Assembly (NCBI GenBank): GCA_011317545.1
Contig: WUJK01000013.1
Location: 124,001 to 188,000 of the forward strand
Origin: Coniella vitis
Lineage: Eukaryota > Ascomycota > Sordariomycetes > Diaporthales > Schizoparmaceae
Direction of reading: 5' to 3'
Length of the DNA: 64,000 nt
In this document: piece by piece, positions 1 to 12,868 of the stretch
Numbering within the stretch: position 1 is the first letter of the stretch
Layout of the letters: each line of letters starts with the position of its first letter
The notes under the pieces: model-generated
What the model was told of the DNA's origin: nothing
The model's input: the letters and a program-made list of their open reading frames with translations, nothing else
The model's database searches: none
Position numbers and translations under genes: made by a program

Positions 1-338
1 CACTTGGCCGCACGCTCCGCAGTAGAAGCATGTTCGGGCGTCGAATTGTACTCGATACAGGCATCGTTGCAGCGTACACGCGCGGCGCGAAAGTCATCCT
101 GGCCGGCCATGTATGCGACTCGATCTGCCGGGTTGGGCTTGGTCATGAGGTGGTCCAGCGGGTGACGGTGCTGGGGCCGCGGAGGAGGAGGAGCCATGCG
201 TTGTGCGGCGTGCAGGATGGCAGTGGTCGGACTCGTGCTCATGATGGCGCAGTCCTTGGTGGGGATATCGCTCAGAGTCATCATTGTCTGCCCGTCAAGG
301 AGCGTGGATGTGTCCCACGTTGACTCGTCGTCACCCAT
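1..338 (-). CDS. Probable maltose/galactoside-type O-acetyltransferase, N-terminal part, cut by the window edge
   Basis: Reading leftwards from the ATG at 338, the frame stays open for 112 codons to the window edge. The first 65 or so residues are low complexity and rich in Ser, Thr and Pro (including a PPPPRP run). The last 45 residues resemble the N-terminal maltose acetyltransferase (Mac) domain that precedes the left-handed beta-helix in fungal nodulation-L or maltose O-acetyltransferase proteins: the pattern is RVAYMAGQ, then ARVRCNDACIEYN, then AERAAKW. In that family the domain sits in front of a hexapeptide-repeat catalytic domain that transfers acetyl from acetyl-CoA to a sugar hydroxyl; here that part would lie outside the window. 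Some fungal proteins join a Mac domain to a Zn2Cys6 DNA-binding domain instead, which cannot be excluded. The start is the first in-frame Met. Confidence 0.6.
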   Translation of the reverse strand, partial: MGDDESTWDTSTLLDGQTMMTLSDIPTKDCAIMSTSPTTAILHAAQRMAPPPPRPQHRHPLDHLMTKPNPADRVAYMAGQDDFRAARVRCNDACIEYNSTPEHASTAERAAK

Positions 339-541
339 TGTGTTGTGTGTTTGCTGTGAGGAGGGGTGAGGTGTGAAGTAGGTTCCTGGGGCAGGAAAGC
401 AAAGCAAAGGGGGGCTTTTGTATCAACTATCTAGTGATGGAGGGGGAATATCTCTTAGGGGGTTTTGTGTGAATCGAAGATGAAAGAGCAGGTCAACGCC
501 GAGAAACAAGATTCGTAACTTGTGCCGTGTCGTGCTGTTGC

Positions 542-582
542 GTTGCAGTTGCAGTTGCAGTTGCAGTTGCAGTTGCAGTTGC
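542..582. repeat. (GTTGCA)n hexanucleotide repeat, about 7 units
   Basis: A perfect tandem run of GTTGCA lies about 200 bases upstream of the start of the acetyltransferase gene, probably within its promoter or 5' leader. Confidence 0.9.
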
Positions 583-1696
583 GAGGTTGCAAGAGTCTTC
601 CTTTTTGCTTTGCTTTGTTTTGGGAGATGGGTAAGGTAAGAGGGAAGAAACGCTGTGCTTGGAGAGACACTCGTTTAAATATTTATTTTTTCGTTTCTCG
701 GCAGGGCAACCGAACGCTGCAGGAGCTGTCGACGGGTTTCCATTCACTGATGCCTTGTGACGGACAACATAACATGGCTTGCAGGCAGTCTCAATCCAAG
801 GACAGTGAAGGAGGCGAGCACAGGCCGAGCAGCAGTATACAGCTGGGCTGGCCAATCCGAAGCCGAGGGCATACTATGCGGCCAAACCAGTGAATGGGTC
901 GGATGCAGTTGGATGCGCAAAGTAAATGGAGTGACGGTTCCAGTGAATAAGAAGCGTGGCTACTTTTTCTTGTCGAGTTTCGAATAATGCGGTCCAATAC
1001 CTCGAGAAAAGGGTAGAAAGAGGGAGGGGGGAGGGATCGTCGCCGGCATCCAACAGTGATCAGATGAGGCGCCTTCTTTTTCTTCTTTTGTCTCCTTTGC
1101 GAGTACGCCCTTGCCTTCCATCTCACTGTTTGTTCCCTACTATGCAAAACTACAAGAAGAACACCTTAGAGGGGTTCTTGATATAGTTGATTGAGAACGG
1201 CCAGGTGTTCAACTGCGTATAAATCAAGAGGAGCCACACACGGCCCTCCAAACCACTTGTATGGATTTCATGCGGACGGGGAGCCCTCTTGCTCCTCTGC
1301 CATCACATGTCTTTGCTTTTTCTCTTTTTCTTTTTTTACCAAGGATCCAGTGTTCTCCACGAGGCAAGAATAAAAGGAACTTGAGAATGCAACGCAGTGA
1401 GAACGTCTGCCAAAGACATGTCACCTACAGGGTACATAGCAATGTACATATGGCGCCATGCATCGGATTCTTTTTTTTCTCTCTTTCTTTCAATTCAAGG
1501 GTTCTTTGCTGCTACTTGCTGCTACAAAATTGGTCAGTTTTGAGAAAAAGAGAGAGAGAGAGAGGGTCGTCCAACTGACTGACATAAAGTGAGAACGCAA
1601 AGTCTCTTGTGTCACTCTTTGCATGATGCCTTTGCCTGGAAGGGCCCAAGGTAGGGGGGCAGGGGTCTCCCCACCCCCAAATTATCCTATTCTCTG

Positions 1697-1723
1697 CTGC
1701 TGCCGCTGCCGCTGCCGCTGCCG
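1697..1723. repeat. (GCTGCC)n repeat
   Basis: A short tandem hexanucleotide tract of 4-5 units in non-coding DNA. In one frame it would encode poly-Ala, but no gene is supported there. Confidence 0.8.
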
Positions 1724-4700
1724 CGGAAGGCGGCCCGGAGCTGGGCATGGCACTACCTTATCGTAAAGGCGGGCGGCTGAATCTAGCGCTGCAGGCAAGT
1801 GTGCATGCATAAAACCTCAGCTTGGTACCGAGTCTTGGGTGGCTCGAGTCTCGAGAGGCCGGCGGGCAGGTGGTGCGCAAGGAAGACCTGGTGCGTGCGT
1901 GTGCCAACAACGGAAAAAAGCGCAAGAGACAAGGTTGTGTGCATACCATGTAGAGTAGACAGTGGCCAGACGAGCCGAACCGCTTGACGGGCAGATATTG
2001 TGACGGGCAGATCTTGCGGGTTTGGTTACCTTGTAAAGACAAGAGACGGTGGCAGAAATCGGGCGGGCATTCGGGGAGCGTGTCTGTTTGCTTACTTAAT
2101 GGCTGGCTCACGTGGGCTGGCTCGATATATAAGCATGGTATTTACATAATACTATGTACTTCTGCAGAGGAGCATAGACAGACAACCTCGGAGTTTCCCT
2201 CGTCGCTTCAAAAAAGAGGACGACGAGTGAGTGTGGCAGGAAGACGCGCTGATCCATGGCAGATTCAGTTGGAATGCGCACCATCGCGTATAGTTCCCAC
2301 CAGCGCGAAGAACACTCCTCGCGAATCCTCTGCATGCAGCAACAGTTCCCTCAACTCCATAAAAAGAAAGAAATAAAAATCACCCTCGACAGGCCCGTTC
2401 TTGGATGATTCTTGCTTGCCCAGAAAGTACGCTACTGCCTCGGTATTGGAGACACTGGACTTGCTTTTGTTTGACAGGTCTGCCACCATTGGCGGGGTTT
2501 CATCGTGCTCCCGGAAACAAGATCCGTTGTGACCCGGAGGCGGGCTTGATTGCAGAGTCTGATACTCTGTAGTCAAAGTGTTGCTGGGGATCCCATCATC
2601 ATCATCATCATTATCATCATCGTACGTTTCGACAATATGTACACAATCAACAGTGCGCGAGTCCTCGGTCTGCTACAAAGTAATGCTCATCACGCATCAC
2701 AGGACTTGATTTGGCTGGTGAATCATACACAACAAGCCAAATGTACCTGCATATCAGTCCGCCGGGGCTCTGGTCTGCCGCAGGCTGTGGACTTGCCTGC
2801 AGTAGGGCAGGCCAAGGTAGGATTTGGCTCAATCATTTGGATCGGGGGCTGGATGTGGATATGCGAGTGTGCAAGTGAGAAATGACGAGGAGAGCAGTCC
2901 TCCACACACAACCAAAAGTCACATCCGCTCTACAAGAACCGGATGACCTGTTTTGGGGGGTTTGTTAAGTGGTGTTACTCAACAATTTCCCCAGTCAGTT
3001 AGTCCGTCAGTCATTTTCATTCGACCACAGCCCACCCACTCTCACTGAGACTAATCGCCCGTCACATCGGATAGTGCTGCCCTGCTTGCATTCGCTTGCA
3101 ACTTTGTTTATTTTTGTGGCTGAACACTGGGCGAACCGGGGAACAGGCGAGGGCGCTTCCGTCACTTGCAATGCTGGATGTATTCCACCAGTGCTCATGC
3201 AAGTCGAAGATCCAGCCCATGGAGCTCGTTCTGGACGGTTTTCGTACACAATATCCTTTCCACATGTGCTATGGCACACATGGCTATATTAACTTCTGCT
3301 CCGAGCACTGTTGCCTTGGTGTTTTCGATTCAGTCCTTGTGCCGTTCTTGCTTCGGCCACAACCGCCTTCCCGCGCGTTTTCGATCTTGTCTGCCCACGT
3401 ATCATCTTTACTTTTTCCTTTATTCTATTCACGCCCAGCCCAATTCTCACCGAACCAAAAGATCATGCCCAGGCCGAGGAGGGGCTTGGCGTTGTACAGT
3501 TCATCATGATCACCGGCTGTCGTCTGATCCCGCTCCCAAAGTCTACTGCAGACCGCTGAGAGATTTCGTTGTGCAAGGCAAACGATCCCGGCACTGCAGT
3601 CAGCAGCAGGGCCGCAGCAGCCTGCCGCAGCGAAGTGGTGCAACACGCAGACAGACCGAGCGAGAAGAAGCGTCGTCTCTAGAATAAAACCTGAGTCCGG
3701 GTTTGTCTGACAAACTGACATCAAGCACTCACTACTCACTCACATCCTCGTTGACAAGGACAGGGCTGGCTTTCGAAAGACGCACAAGTGGCAGTACCTT
3801 TTTCGTAGATGCGCATGTCTGTGAAGCAGATCCATGATGGGGGCTTTACAATAGACGTTGTAGGCGATGCTGGATCGGTGTGTGGTCACGTTTCGCTAGC
3901 TAGCTAGAGGTTGGCGTTGAGGAAGCCTAAGCTGCTACCGACACTTGACTTTTGGATGGTTAGTAGTCGGGGTGCCAGAACGACCTTGACTTTGGGGATT
4001 ACTCGTATTTCTCGATATTCTACACCGCCACGAGCAAGAGACCATAGGGCAGTTCAGGTAGAGGAGGCAAGTTGCGGTGATACGAAAGACTTGCATGGTA
4101 GCTGTGTTACCACCTCTAAAGGCGAAGGCATTAAAAGAATGCCAAATATCACACAACTTTGACGAGAAGAAAGGTAGGAAAGCTTAGTCGTAGCTGACAT
4201 ACCTCGGTGAAGCAGCCACAGAGGGAATCACGAAGCCTAGGCAAGCCAAGCTGAAGGCTGTGAGGCAGGAGGCATATTCAAACTGGAATCATCAGTACAC
4301 ATGACGCCATCAAGAATCGAGACTCTTACAAAACACCGTCTCAGGCATTGATCCTCCGCGGTGGGATATCGTCCATGTAGAAGCGTATCCAAGGCGTGGC
4401 GCATTGCATATCTTGATAGCCAGACATAGATGAAGGATCCCACGGCCACACTGTTCCAAATCTGCATCTCGTTGACATTGTGACTATCAGCCAGTTGCTA
4501 CAAGCGACTATCGCAGGTTTGGGTCATCATGAGAAAGTGACGTGTCTTTCTTTTGAGTCTCTTGCGAGTGGCAATATCATCACTGCTTGTCAAACTCTGT
4601 CACTTTGACGAAGCAAGTACAACCAGGCGGAGACGTTGGAATGTTTAACATCTACAGGGAAGACCTTTTCTCGCCACGGACAACACACTGGCAGTTATCC

Positions 4701-6803
4701 CGGGCAAGCTATACGGCCGCTACTGAGAAAGCTGGCTTCGAGGCTAGATGCTTGTGAAAACCCGAGAGCGCCTCTCAAAGGCCGACGAGAGCCCTGGCAC
4801 AGGCGGTGTATGATAGACCGCTCTCTGGCTTCTTTGGATTAAGTTCTCTGAAAAGAGCCATCATAGAATGTAAACTCGCTGACAACGAGATTCAAAGGTC
4901 CATTTCCTAGGGCGGCGAATCAGCCCAGTCGCAAGACTAGAGTGACATAGAATTGGCGCTAGACTTACCATCTTGCTATTGTATTTTTGAGAATATTATC
5001 ACTCTCGATACTGTGCTTGATTATACCACAGGATAGCAGGCGGCCTTGCCATATTTAGTCTTGCATGATGATGGATTACAACCTTCACAACGCAGGTTGG
5101 ATCATATACTACTCTGGCATTTAGAAGATCCCAAAATGCAAATGTACGTACCACGGGTGTTACTCATGCGGAGTCACGATGTCATTTCAGGGCTATCCCG
5201 CAACAAAGACTTCGAATCGTTGTCACTTGACGAACTTGCCCAAAATTTGTACTGACTGCTCCGTGGTTTGAGCTGCAAAGTTGCAAAATTGAAATCTCTT
5301 AAACATGCTAGATTTCAAAGCGGTTCCTCGCCATGAGGATTGAAGAACTCCATTAGCTATATCCACACATATTCCGCATATGAGTATCAATCCATTGTTA
5401 AGGGAGAGTTATTTTTGTTAGAGTGCCCAAGTCGTCGTGACTGTCTTTTTGTGTTTTATGGAGATAACGTCCGGCCACCGATAGTCCGAGGCTGTCTCCG
5501 AGGCTGCCAATTTTCAACATGCAATATGTGCGGGTATTTGCTGTATTTTTGCGTATACATAGTACATAAATAATAATGCCGTAGATTCTGATTTACCCAC
5601 CGACTTGGATTCCTTGTTCTCTGACAAAGAGATGGGACCATCATTTACATCTAATCTTATCTGATTGATTGAAACCTCCGTTCTAGGGCGCCCGTCCCAC
5701 GTTGATGTCCCATCTAGCCTATAAATCGTAACGCCGACGTATCTATTACAAAGCTTTGAAAGTTCCAGTGCATTTATAGAATCTCGAGAACAGCCTTAGA
5801 TTAAAGTCTACTTGACCCAGAATATACCCAAGAACTAGTTTCGTGCATCGTCCCGAATCTCCTTCCTGCTCTTGCTCTGGTATCGATACTCGCGCAACTT
5901 CAACAGAATTGCTGCACTGGGGAAAGTCAATGTGTTTAAAGACTCGAATCACGCTTATACAGAATGAGCAACGGATTCAATGGAATCAGTTCCAGGTTCA
6001 GTACTCGTCGTCACTGTCATGAAAAGTAGTTTCTAGAGTCTTATAACATGACAGTCATTAGGCAAGGCCGCATGAAGCCGTACGAGACAAAAGAAAACAA
6101 AATCAAGAAATTGATATACCACAAGAGGTAATAGTTATATGCGGTATATATGGCCACCTCACCTTCCTCTCTCTCTCTCTCCACACAGTACTCAAATCCA
6201 ACCCATTTGCCTTCCATGTTTCTTACCTGCCATGGTCAGACTCCCGAGTCCTCCGTCCAGTCAGCTCGGACATCTCGGCCAGAACGCCGTTCAGTCTACT
6301 TACTAACTCATTTCTTTCACCGGATCCACGCAAAGCCACCCAGACAGCCAGCCAAATCGAAAGGAGAGACAGAACGACCGACATCGTTGCTCGGATCGGA
6401 GACATCTCCGGCTCGGCCCCACGCCACAGGCGATGCGCACGCGTCCAGTGCAGTCAGGGCAGTGCATTTTCAATGTAGGCCCAACCTCTCTCAGCTCGTC
6501 TGTGTATTACGTCGAGAGAGGTAATAAGACAAGGCAAAGTTATGTGAGGCATGAAAAAGGGCAAGACAGTCTTCTGCGGATCGTGGGTATTATTTTTGTG
6601 GCTTTTCTTTTCATTCATTACCGCTTGCTTCCTCAATTACATAGCAAACATACCTTGGAAATATTACCGACTCTTGTACATGTATACACAACCACGCACG
6701 CGTATTCTTTGTGCCCTTCTTGGTTTTCTTTCTTGTCTCGTGGTGTGGTGGAATAATTACTCCCAAAGTACCTTTCTCCAACGGTAATAAAACTCCATCG
6801 AAT

Positions 6804-8528
6804 ATGCTGCCGCTTAATTTGCGAGGCTGGCTAGTATCATGCCTCGTAGCCACCTCGGTCTCGGCGCATGAGCCGTCAGACCATGATGCACCTCACCACC
6901 ACAGCAACGGCCAGAAGCAGCACTTCAACATTGAGGCGAAGAGCATCATGAACAACAACAATCGCATCGATGACCCTCTCATCCACGCAACCCACATCTT
7001 CAATTCCTTGCACTCTTCCCTACGCGAATTTGGCTCCGTGCTTAACCACAACGGCATGTCACTCTCGATAGTGCACATCCCAGCAGACACGGAGTTTTAC
7101 CACGGAAACCCGCACGCCGAGCCCGTCAGCGGCCTGGAATGGCTCGCTTTCGAGCCAGAGCATGCAATGGCTTTTGCGCATCCCAGGGGAGGCGGTGGGA
7201 AGGGTAAGCACCTCGGGGCGTAACTATCCCCAGAGACAGTAGTATTGACCAGAAACTCTCCAGAGGATCACATGCACCAGGCAGCCCAGATGCCGATCAA
7301 AGGACGCAAGGAGCATACTGATCCGGAAGTGAACGCACTGGCAAACGACAAGGAGAACCCTCTAGGTTACTTCCATACCTACCGCACCCGCCACCCGCTC
7401 CGTCTGCTCTACGCCGACGGGCAATCGGCTGCCAAGTCCGTCAAGGGCACGCTCGATACGCAAGATATCATCCTGCGCGATCTTGCATCGAGTACAGGGC
7501 CCGGCAGTCCCATGAACCAGGACTACGTGCGTGCCGAAGACCTGTGTCAACGCATGAGCGGACCCGACGGCAAGTGGGCTGGCCACATTGACGGCGTGCT
7601 GCGCATGGTAGGCGGGTTTGAGGTCATCTTGTGTGATTTTGCCAAGCATTTGGATGTTGTCAGCATAGTCAAGACGGCCAATGCTCCTGCTGATCCAGAC
7701 GCGAGGAGGGAGGTCGGATACTACATGGGATTGGCGAGTAGGTTTGAGGATTTGGGTCGGACCAGAGCGTCGATTGACTACTCACGAGACTGGATCAGCG
7801 TATTTGCGTGGCCCGACGCCGTCTACTTTGACGAAACGGGCCGGCCAAGGATTCACAATGAGAGCGACAAGATTGCAGGCCTTCAGGCTGCTGTGGATGA
7901 GCTTGTTACGGAACGAGATGAGAGGCAGCCGCAGCAGCACCGCGGACAGGGGCATAAGGGCGACGAGAAACACTACCGCACAAAGCGACACGAATCAGTC
8001 GATTGGCAAGCCATTGTCGACCTCGTTGTGGCAAGATATGCGCCGCGCATCTCATACATGATTTCGGGCATGCCCTCTGGAATCGAGGCTCTGCGTGCTG
8101 AGCTGGCCTTTGCCCTAGAGCCGTTCATCGGCTATCTGAACCGCGACGCCGACGCCGAGATCGAACGCTGTACAGCGCAGTTTCTGCCTTCTCCGAGCCA
8201 TGACGCAAGCTCTGGCGTCCCTGGACGAGCTGTCGCACAGGTTTCCCGCGACTTGTGCTCATGGCTGCATCATGCTCTTGAAGCAACGTACACAGACACA
8301 CTGGAGGAGGTTCTGGCGTCGATTTCTCAGCTCAAAGAACACCTTGGCTGGACTTTTTGGAAGCGCTGCGGTTCCTGTAAGATTGGCGAAGCCTGCAAAC
8401 TCCCTATTTGGCCAGGTGGAAGTGCACATGACTTTGTCCAGCCGCGGTGTGGAAAAATGGAAGAGCATGGCGAAGGCAAGTACTGGGATATGGCAGGGCG
8501 TGAACGTGGACGATCTCATCGGGAGTAG
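6804..8528 (+). CDS. Secreted protein of unknown function with a C-terminal Cys motif (554 aa)
   Basis: Two exons, 6804-7203 and 7264-8528, are separated by a 60-base GT-AG intron. Only this acceptor restores the frame, giving GGGK-E-DHMH across the junction. The N-terminus is a good signal peptide: hydrophobic WLVSCLVATSVSA with likely cleavage before His22. A His- and Asn-rich stretch follows. Near the C-terminus is a compact Cys pattern (RCGSCKIGEAC, then PIWPGG, then PRC), which looks like a disulfide-bonded module at the end of an otherwise Cys-poor protein. The central part contains RFEDLGRTRASIDYSRDW and a charged, Gln/His-rich linker around the middle. I do not recognise an enzyme family. 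The signal peptide and Cys module suggest an extracellular or cell-wall protein. The start is the only Met that gives a signal peptide. Confidence 0.75.
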
Positions 8529-10889
8529 CTCATGTCACAAGGTGAGTTACAATGGTCTAATTGAGTGTGTTCTTGCTTATGCCTCTGATAGTTCAAGACC
8601 TCGTAATCTTAGATGGGCGTGTTAAAGTTGACCCAGGTTAGGCAGTTAGTTGTAGGAGCAAAGAATGAACACCTTCCAGAATAGGTGGCAATCGTCTTAC
8701 ACCATTAGCTGCTCACAAGAGATAAGCAAGACCACTAGACTTGCAGTCTGAGTGCGTGGAATACTTGTCCAAGCCCGTCTGCCTCGATGATGGGCTCTGT
8801 CATTGTGACAGAACAACCAGACGTTGTCGACAGGAAACCATCCGCGAGGGCGCGTCGGAGAAAGGTTTAGCCAGGGATTTTGAGTTTGAGCCTCGTGAGC
8901 CCAGGATGTGAGAGTGACAGGATCCTGGGCTACGGAATGTAACCTGGCAATAGGAAGGGTGCCAATGACTCTCGAGTCTGGTGCACGATCCGCCATCTGA
9001 AATTAGCCCGTGGCTATTGAAATGGCGCACGTAGTAGGATCAGCAAAACTGCCGATCGATCCAAAGTGCCGAAACACAACCAGACGCATTTGCTGCTGCA
9101 GCACCAGCCTGCGCCGCCTTGCTTCCAGACGAGCAGCTTTGAGATGGCGGCCAATGGCGACCAATCAGACCCGTCCGAGGCTGTCATTGCATGCAAATAC
9201 TGTCGCCTATCGGTGCAGTCATACGTGATCATGGTATAGGCCGGCCCGCAGAGGCTTGAATCGCGATCAAAGTAACATGTTAGCGTCGCCATGTACAAGA
9301 CAATTTGGCCGAACAAATCGAGGGCATTGGAAAATCTCATCATTCTCTGCTCGTACTTGGCCTGCGCGCCTCGAGCGCAGCATCATCAGACGGGATGATT
9401 GGCAGATGCTGGAGATCAAGCTTTTAGCGCACCAACACCATTCGCAACAACATGACTTACAGAAGTCCAAAGGGGGCTCGCCACCGTGGAGCAAGGGCAC
9501 CACCACATCTCTTGGGTCTGACTCGATGTCGGGAAGAAAATGAGTGCGTCGGTCTTGTCTGAACCGAAAAAGAGCCATTGGCGCGGCGGTCCAGACCTGC
9601 AGATGCTCGCAGGCACGATCTGGCAATCAGCAAACACCCACGCCCCATGCCATTGCGACCCCGATCCAATCCAATGTCAATGTTGTTGCTGCTGCTCGTG
9701 ATTGTGGTTGCAGCGCATTGCATTGCATGGCGCCCCGGGACAAAGTTGATATGTAGGTCCTATTGTAGAGAGCCCGCGTCGTGCTGGGGTCGTTGCTGGC
9801 CGCTCCTGCCCACCATTGACCAACCCGCTTCCTTCTTCCCCTCTTCTCCAGATTCTCGTGGGCTTCTGGACAAGCATGGCTAGCCGAGAGCACAGAGTCC
9901 CCTGCGTCCGTCCTGCTCTGCCTGGCCTCATGGCCACATGGTACATCGTAGGGAGCACTTTCCTTTTCCTGACAGGCTCCAGAACGCCCAGTGGGTTCTA
10001 CCAGCCAATCGGCCCGCACTAGCTGTAGAACGGCTTTGCGATAGCCTGTACCGAGACGAGACCATGATTGTATCGGGATTAGCGTCTACAGGAGTGGATT
10101 TTGCACGACCAGGCCCCCCTTGCGGCTCCCTCCTTGGTCGTCTGCTGCCCTGACGCCGAGCTGGGATGGGCTCTCGTTGGAAATTGAAACACGGCCAGCT
10201 GGGTGGAGATGGCGAGAATGGCGCGCCGTGTGCCGCTGCACAAGTCCACCAGGCCACGGGTCACGGACCGATCCCCATGGGCCACAGCAATTGACTTCAT
10301 GAAACTAACCACGCGTTGCGGCCTGGGTCTGCCACCCAAAGTGGCCGTCGGCTGCGGTCCAAGGTGGAGAGTTTGGATCGTGTTGAGGGCATGCGTGCTT
10401 TCTTTCCCCCCCTTCCTTATCTGTGGCCTGGATTTCTTTCCTTCACTTACATAGTAGAACATTGCTTCCCTCTTCTCCTCTTTCCCTCACCAGCCTCTCT
10501 TCTCCCTACCTCCATAGCACGCCACCGTTCTGCCCTGCCCTGTTTTGTCGACATCGTATCGTGGCCTGCCTCCCTTGCCTCTTTCGACTGTCTTGAAACA
10601 GACAGACAAACCCGATTTCGGTTACGGAGATTTAACTAGCGACACAGACCATCAAAGATACGAGAGCCGAACTCGCGCAAACGCTCTTGGAACTTGGACG
10701 ATAACAGAGACGCAAAACGAGGAAGCAAAAGACTCCTCTTTGTCCTAAACCTCGTCCGCCTCCAACGCTAGACGAACAGGACCATCTGAACTGCTGCGCG
10801 GTCTCAATCTGCCCGAGAATACACACACCACACGCTTCCTGGTACCCTCCCTCCACCCATCAACGTATTTCATACTCCACCAGCCCACG
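8529..10889. other. Intergenic region with long pyrimidine-rich leader at its right end
   Basis: I found no supported gene between 8529 and about 10.4 kb. From about 10.40 to 10.60 kb the plus strand is strongly C/T-rich (CTTCCCTC, CTCCTCTTTCCCTC and similar runs), which in filamentous fungi usually marks the core promoter and transcription start. This makes a 5' leader of about 300-400 bases for the gene at 10890 likely. Confidence 0.45.
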
Positions 10890-11378
10890 ATGCCGAGCCT
10901 CATTGAGCGTATCCAATCCAAAATCGAGCTGTTCCGCCTCGAGCGGCGCTACACCCGCAACCGCGATAGACGGTCAACCTTTGTGTCCAATGCAATCTAC
11001 GTCGACGGCGAGTACATCTATCAGACGCCCAGCAGCACAGGATCGACCTACAACAGCAGCAACCACTCGTCCAGCAATTCCACACCCGTCAGCGAACACC
11101 CGCCGTCGCCCCTTCCCGGCAGCGGCATGGCATCTGTGCCACGATCCGTCATGCCAGCAATGTCTTCCTCGGATAACTACAACAATTACACCAACTACAA
11201 CTCCTACCACTCCTACAACCAGAACAATGGCAATGAGCACCAGACGACCACACAACGCAAGAAGATGCACCGCTTTTCCTCCATTCACGGCTTCGGATCA
11301 TCCGGGAAGGGGTCGAACGGTGTCACTCCGTCATCAAACTGGAGACCACAAAGGGCAAGCTTCGACGGTGGCAGATGA
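10890..11378 (+). CDS. Conserved fungal protein, Ser/Asn/Tyr-rich, unknown function (162 aa)
   Basis: A single-exon gene. The first 45 residues are the conserved-looking part: a basic amphipathic helix (MPSLIERIQSKIELFRLERR, then YTRNRDRR), followed by STFVSNAIYVDGEYIYQTP. The rest is low complexity: Ser/Thr-rich, then an Asn/Tyr repeat around residues 93-113 (DNYNNYTNYNSYHSYNQNN). The tail is basic (RKKMHRFSS) and Gly/Ser-rich. From memory, similar short proteins with the YVDGEYIYQTP block occur widely in Pezizomycotina without assigned function; I could not check this. There is no signal peptide or membrane segment. The long pyrimidine-rich leader upstream fits a regulated mRNA. Confidence 0.75.
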   Translation: MPSLIERIQSKIELFRLERRYTRNRDRRSTFVSNAIYVDGEYIYQTPSSTGSTYNSSNHSSSNSTPVSEHPPSPLPGSGMASVPRSVMPAMSSSDNYNNYTNYNSYHSYNQNNGNEHQTTTQRKKMHRFSSIHGFGSSGKGSNGVTPSSNWRPQRASFDGGR

Positions 11379-12868
11379 CCTATCCACTTCTCGTCTATGA
11401 TTTGCCACAATCCGATCAACCTTGAAATTTACCAATATTCGATACTTCATTTTCACACCGAGCGATATTTTCCAAGCGCCCTAGACAAGAAGTTCCAGGC
11501 CGGCTCTCACATTTCGCCTCTCCCTTCAACGGGGATATTGGCTGGTTCGGCTCAATAACTTAGCGTCCCACAATTTGATGGCCTTCATCAGTTCCTATAA
11601 TTGCTCTTTTCTCCTACCAGCGACATCCCGGCTTTCTTAGGCTGGGTCAGGACTTAGTGTTGGTCGCACTAAAAGACTAAAGCCAACACTCCACTGCGCC
11701 AGTCTTGCCCACGCGTGGAATGGATCGCCAGGGCAAAAAAACGGGGATCTAGGGGTAGTTTCCCGTATACACTTCTTTTTCTGTTTTCTGATGACCAACC
11801 TGTTGGTTTTTAGCACCTTCAACGAAATGAACCACGAACAAAAAGGAGGCTCGTGCGGCTCGCTTTTTGTGCTTTTGCAAAACGCAGCATCTGCCTTCCG
11901 CTTTCACTTATCACGGCGGTTTATGCTTCTTAGCATGCATTGTATCCTGTTTTAATCCATTTCTTCTTCTTGCAGTATCTCTTTTCCCGCAATCTTTCCT
12001 GCCTGGGTGCCTGCCTGGCTGGGCCTGGTCTCGCCCAGCCAAGCCGCTTGCTGAAAGCTGGATGAAGAACCGACCTTTGTATATATATATTTAACGAGAC
12101 TATTGTTTATATCAAAATTTAACGTATCTGCTTAATTTGTATGGTTCTTGATGTGTTTTGATATTGCTTGACTGTTTTGTTGTACCGTTGACGACGGCGT
12201 GTTGGCTTGAATGACTGATACCAAGTCCACGAATTGACATGAATACCGTCATTAGTTCGTAGTATGAACGAAATCGCTAGCCATACCTCGGCACACATCT
12301 CGGCACACAGGAGACAAAATCCGCAGGCAGAACGCTACCTCAGTATATAAGTATATTGATAAGGATTAGCTCAATGGAGAGCCATATGCTCACTAAGATT
12401 AAGTAGGTTAGCCGTTGATACAAGCGGGATAGGACTTTTGGGACTGCTGGCTGGTTTTTTTTCCCCGCCTGACTGATAGATCATGGTAATTTAATATGTA
12501 CCTGTCTTGGTACGTCATCTCAACTTGGGGGTTTGAACACTTATGTGTTGATTGATCGGAAACTCAGTAAGCCTCCCAATTGCGCTCATTGATATCTGAG
12601 ATCGTCTCATTAAGAAACCCAAACAGTATCACAGCACTCACGTGATATGGATCGCTCAATTTTTGTGTAGAGGTTGGGTAACATGATTAGAGACAATGGC
12701 AGTATAGCAGGCCGACGTGAACCAGTAATTCATCTTGCAAATCCTCCTTGTATATAACTCCCGTAAATATGCCAGCTCTAACCTTATTATCTTGCTCTAG
12801 ACAATGACAGTCGACCGAGTACAGCACCCCGTCCAGCCTCAACACTTTTTCCTGCCCGCCCCGCATAT
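11379..12868. other. Intergenic, convergent 3' regions
   Basis: This holds the 3' ends of the 10890 gene (plus) and the Nudix gene (minus). It is AT-richer towards 12.1-12.8 kb. I see no gene in it. Confidence 0.5.

Larger units (their letters stand above)
339..6803. other. 6.5 kb with no supported gene
   Basis: Only short, overlapping, low-complexity ORFs are present on both strands. None shows a recognisable domain or joins convincingly by splicing. The first 3.8 kb has many simple repeats (GTTGCA, GA, CTGCCG and ATC tracts). About 3.9-6.2 kb is more AT-rich, with frequent stops in all frames. The last few hundred bases presumably hold the promoter of the secreted-protein gene at 6804. Confidence 0.5.

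Noticed and set aside
2265..2576. 103-codon minus-strand frame with moderately protein-like composition
   Set aside because: No domain, no signal peptide, and no splice-supported extension; kept as non-coding.
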